Shown here: positions 10,675-12,869 of the stretch, in pieces
Layout of the letters: every line of letters begins with the position of its first letter
Position numbering within the stretch: position 1 is the stretch's first letter
The notes under the pieces: model-generated
The model's database searches: none
Told to the model about the DNA's origin: nothing
The model's input: the letters and a program-made list of their open reading frames with translations, nothing else
From: Acephala macrosclerotiorum
Lineage: Eukaryota; Ascomycota; Leotiomycetes; Helotiales; Mollisiaceae
Assembly: GCA_014904845.1 (NCBI GenBank)
Contig: MU119786.1
Location: forward strand, 6,517 to 19,385
DNA: 12,869 nt
Direction of reading: 5' to 3'
Made by a program: the position numbers and the translations under genes

Positions 10675-10695
10675 TTTTAAATACTTATAAAACGC
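10675..10695 (-). repeat. Inverted fragment of the tandem unit
   Basis: TTTTAAATACTTATAAAACGC is, apart from a gap of a few bases, the reverse complement of the fourth-unit segment at 10584-10608. The array's right edge is therefore flanked by an inverted piece of itself, giving a hairpin-like arrangement with a spacer of about 66 bp. Confidence 0.5.
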
Positions 10696-10749
10696 TCAAA
10701 TTAAAAACTTTTAATTTAAAACTTGAAATAAAAATAAATTACTAAAATT

Positions 10750-10768
10750 AAAAAGTTTAAAACTTTTT
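10750..10768. repeat. 19-bp palindrome
   Basis: AAAAAGTTT (10750-10758) and AAACTTTTT (10760-10768) are perfect 9-bp arms around a single A. It lies just before the larger inverted repeat that begins at 10772. No function can be assigned. Confidence 0.6.
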
Positions 10769-10771
10769 GTA

Positions 10772-10898
10772 AAAATGTTTTTACGAGATCTACGAAACAA
10801 AATATGCGTTGAGTATTGAAAGAAAGAATTCGTTTGTTAATTGATTCGTTTACGAGTCGACGAACGAATTTATTCTTTTGAAACGAGAAAAACATTTT
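10772..10898. repeat. Less-mutated segment bounded by inverted repeats
   Basis: The ends AAAATGTTTTT (10772-10782) and AAAAACATTTT (10888-10898) are perfect 11-bp inverted repeats. A second pair lies inside: AATTCGTT at 10827-10834 and AACGAATT at 10863-10870, with partial pairing upstream. The enclosed DNA is unusually rich in G and C for the window (GAGATC, TATGCG, GTTGAG, GAGTCGAC) and keeps many non-CpG G. A 127-bp unit with terminal and nested inverted repeats resembles a small MITE or the core of a structured element. It has no open frame, and no target-site duplication is obvious. It may also be an arm of a larger worn palindrome around the tandem array. Confidence 0.5.
10844..10869. 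repeat. Hairpin with 7-bp arms
   Basis: ATTCGTT (10844-10850) pairs exactly with AACGAAT (10863-10869) around a 12-nt loop that contains GTCGAC. ATTCGTTT also occurs as a direct repeat at 10828-10835, 16 bp before the copy here, so two left arms compete for one right arm. Confidence 0.5.
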
Positions 10899-11318
10899 AA
10901 ATTATATTGTTTACAACGTTAGAAAAAAAATTTCGTTTATAAAATATTAAAATAATAATAATTAAAATTAAAAAAATACACGTTAAAACTTATAATAATA
11001 TAAAAAAAATAAAAAAATATTATATTTTATTATATTAAATTTATAAAATTGTTTACGATAAATTAATCGAAAAATAAATTAATAAAAATATAATCTTATA
11101 AATAGTAATTAAAACTATTAACGATTCGATAAAATCGAATAATATTATATTTATATTATTAATTTTTAAAATATATTTTAAAATAATTAATAACGATATA
11201 TTATTATTATTAATTATTAAAAAAATTAAAATAATATAAAAAAACAATAAAATACAAAGTAAAAAAACTCAATTGTAGATTAATTCGTTTTAGTCAATAA
11301 ATTAAATTCATTCGAAGT

Positions 11319-11355
11319 AATTCGTAATTCGTAAATCAATTAATTAATTAATTAA
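11319..11355. repeat. 7-bp tandem repeat followed by (AATT)4
   Basis: AATTCGT is repeated twice at 11319-11332. After a few bases comes (AATT)4 at 11338-11353, followed by AA. These are simple sequence repeats; no function is evident. Confidence 0.7.
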
Positions 11356-11382
11356 AATAAAAATAAAAAAAGTTATTAATTA

Positions 11383-11450
11383 GTTTATAGTAAACGAAAA
11401 CTCTTTATATATTAAAAGACACGTAATTAGTATTACTTTCGAAACTAGTT
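11383..11450. repeat. Cluster of three small palindromes
   Basis: GTTTA/TAAAC (11383-11387 and 11391-11395, 3-nt loop), GTAAT/ATTAC (11423-11427 and 11432-11436, 4-nt loop) and the perfect AACTAGTT (11443-11450) lie within 68 bp. The segment keeps several non-CpG C and G (GACACG, CTCTTT), like the rest of the lighter-mutated zone. Short palindromes are common in AT-rich DNA, so functional meaning is doubtful. Confidence 0.4.
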
Positions 11451-11513
11451 ATTTTATGAGGATTTTTAAAGAAAAAATATATAATTTTATTATAATCGTT
11501 TTTTTATATAACG

Positions 11514-11528
11514 AACTCGTTTCGAGTT
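11514..11528. repeat. 6-bp hairpin AACTCG-TTT-CGAGTT
   Basis: AACTCG (11514-11519) and CGAGTT (11523-11528) pair around a TTT loop. A T run and then a long A run follow. It looks like a bacterial intrinsic terminator, but without a gene upstream, and in a probably eukaryotic context, that reading is unsupported. Confidence 0.4.
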
Positions 11529-12869
11529 TTGAAAAAAAAAACTAAAAAAAAAAAAAAGATTTATTTTAAATAAAGAATTTAAAATTCGAGATTTTTTAAA
11601 TTATTATCGTTTTTTTTTAAAAATTTAATAGTTTTTTTAATATTTTTATTAATATTAAATTTTTTTACAATTTTTTTTTTTCTTTAAAATTTAATAAAGA
11701 AAAAAAAAATAAACGAATTTTAAATTTAAATTTATCGTTAAAAATAATTAAATATTTTTAATTATTTTTTATAAATATTATTAATTTTTTAATTTCGCAT
11801 TTAAAAAAGAATTTATTATTAGAAATTTTTTTTATTTTTTTTATTTTAAAATATTGAAAAATTAATTTGATTTAAATTACAATTTGTTTTTACTAATAAA
11901 TATATAAATATTTATTATTAAACGAGTTTTAATAATCTAATTATTAGAAAATTTTATATCGAATAATAAAATAATTTAAAAATTTCGTATAATAAATTAT
12001 ATTGAAAATTATATCGATTTTTTTAAATTAAATATTATTAAAAAAAAATTTATTATTAAAAACTTTTTAAAATCGATTTTTGAAAAAAATTTAAAGTTTA
12101 TTATAAATTTTTTTGAGTTTTTTATAAGTAGTATTATCGATAATTTTTTTGTTAATATTAATAAGTATTAAATTTACGAGAAATAAAATAAAAAAATTAA
12201 AGTTTTTAAAATTTTCAATGTATTTTCGATCGATAAAAGTTTTTATTTTATAGACGTATAATTTCAATTTTTGAGATTTTTTTTTTATAATATTTAATTA
12301 AATTTATTTTAAAAAATTTCTAATTAAAATTCGATTTTTAATACTAAAAAAAAAATTTATTTAAGTAATTTTTTTAAAAAATCGAAATAATTAAATCGCG
12401 AATAAATTATTTGAAATATATTAAAAAAAAAAAATTTAATATATAATAAATTTAAATTTTAAAATATATATATATATTTTTTTTTATAAAGAAATTGATT
12501 AATTTTATTATTTTAATAAAATTTAATAAATTGAAAAAAAATAATAAAAAAAAATTTATTAAAAAAAGTTTATTAATAATAAAATTTTAATATATTAATT
12601 TCTTTAAAAAAAAGCAATAAAATAATTTTTTTTTTCGTTTATTTAAAAAAATTTTATAAAGTAAAAATTATTACAATTTTCAGATTAATAAACGATTTAA
12701 TCGAAAAAATAAAAATAAAAATAATAAAAATTCGCGAAAATTAAAATCAATTTTTTGTTAACGTTTTTTATTTATATTGAAAAATAATAAAAATCTTTAT
12801 AAATTAAAAACGAGTATTAAAATAAATTTAAATAAATTGAAAATTTTTTTTTTAATATATAATTTATAA

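Larger units (their letters stand above)
10899..12869. other. Right-hand AT desert, no genes
   Basis: Apart from the small repeats listed separately, this stretch has no gene or RNA that can be supported. The part up to about 11530 still keeps some non-CpG G and C (for example ATGAGGA near 11457). Beyond that it is dominated by long A and T tracts with scattered CpG. (AT)7 lies at 12464-12477 and (AAAAAT)3 at 12705-12722. A minus-strand frame of 64 codons near 11053-11247 is within chance expectation and is almost all Ile, Leu, Asn, Lys and Phe, as AT-only DNA dictates. Confidence 0.6.

Noticed and set aside
11053..11247. Minus-strand open frame of 64 codons
   Set aside because: Same reasoning: chance length, AT-dictated composition and no recognisable domain. 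The hydrophobic look is a by-product of ATT, TTA and TTT codons.
11514..11545. Intrinsic bacterial terminator
   Set aside because: The hairpin has only 6 bp, no gene lies upstream, and the overall signature points to a eukaryotic nuclear genome.
1..12869. Fungal or yeast mitochondrial DNA
   Set aside because: No mitochondrial genes, rRNA or tRNAs appear in 12.9 kb, frames are broken by TAA under any mitochondrial code, and the CpG excess with bidirectional C loss does not resemble AT-rich mitochondrial spacers.
1..12869. Bisulfite- or enzyme-converted reads mistaken for genomic sequence
   Set aside because: Conversion would deplete C (or G) on one strand only per read; here both C and G are depleted outside CpG in the same contig. 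A merged-strand artefact is not strictly excluded, but the unconverted GC island speaks against it.
1..12869. Replication-origin (ARS-like) and TATA-like motifs
   Set aside because: At this base composition such AT motifs occur many times by chance and carry no information.

Overview
The window is a gene-free, extremely AT-rich block of what is most likely nuclear heterochromatin from a filamentous ascomycete fungus. The reason is compositional. In a hand count of positions 1-600 (plus strand) I find 36 C and 25 G, about 10% G+C. Of those C, 21 are in CpG, 7 in CpA, 8 in CpT and none in CpC. That gives a CpG observed/expected ratio of about 14. Almost every C outside CpG, and on the other strand almost every G not preceded by C, has become T or A. 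Loss of C on both strands with transition-type changes is the hallmark of repeat-induced point mutation (RIP) or another cytosine-deamination process acting on duplicated DNA. Such AT blocks in RIP-competent ascomycetes are usually dead transposons in AT isochores, subtelomeres or regional centromeres. The assignment to fungi and to RIP is inference; no gene is left to confirm it.

Layout. Positions 1-6513 are a uniform AT desert with only simple repeats, small palindromes and a hairpin. At 6514-6568 a sharply bounded island of about 56% G+C interrupts the desert. It holds a CACGTG palindrome and a tRNA T-arm-like stem-loop whose loop region fits the RNA polymerase III B-box consensus, and a run of six T lies just downstream. 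Positions 6569-9946 return to desert. From about 9700 to 11530 the mutation load looks lighter, with more non-CpG C and G. This part contains a foldback inverted repeat (9711-9780), a tandem array of three full units of about 196-216 bp plus a partial fourth (9947-10604), an inverted fragment of the array (10675-10695), and a nested inverted repeat (10772-10898). Small palindromes follow (11383-11528). Positions 11530-12869 are desert again.

How the parts fit. No protein-coding gene, rRNA, complete tRNA or CRISPR array can be supported; open frames are no longer than chance allows in such AT-rich DNA. The most informative evidence is internal. A 60-bp stretch shared by tandem units 1 and 2 differs at five positions, all transitions and none transversions or indels, as RIP-like decay predicts. 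The two features worth real attention are the unmutated GC island and the unusually strict survival of CpG.
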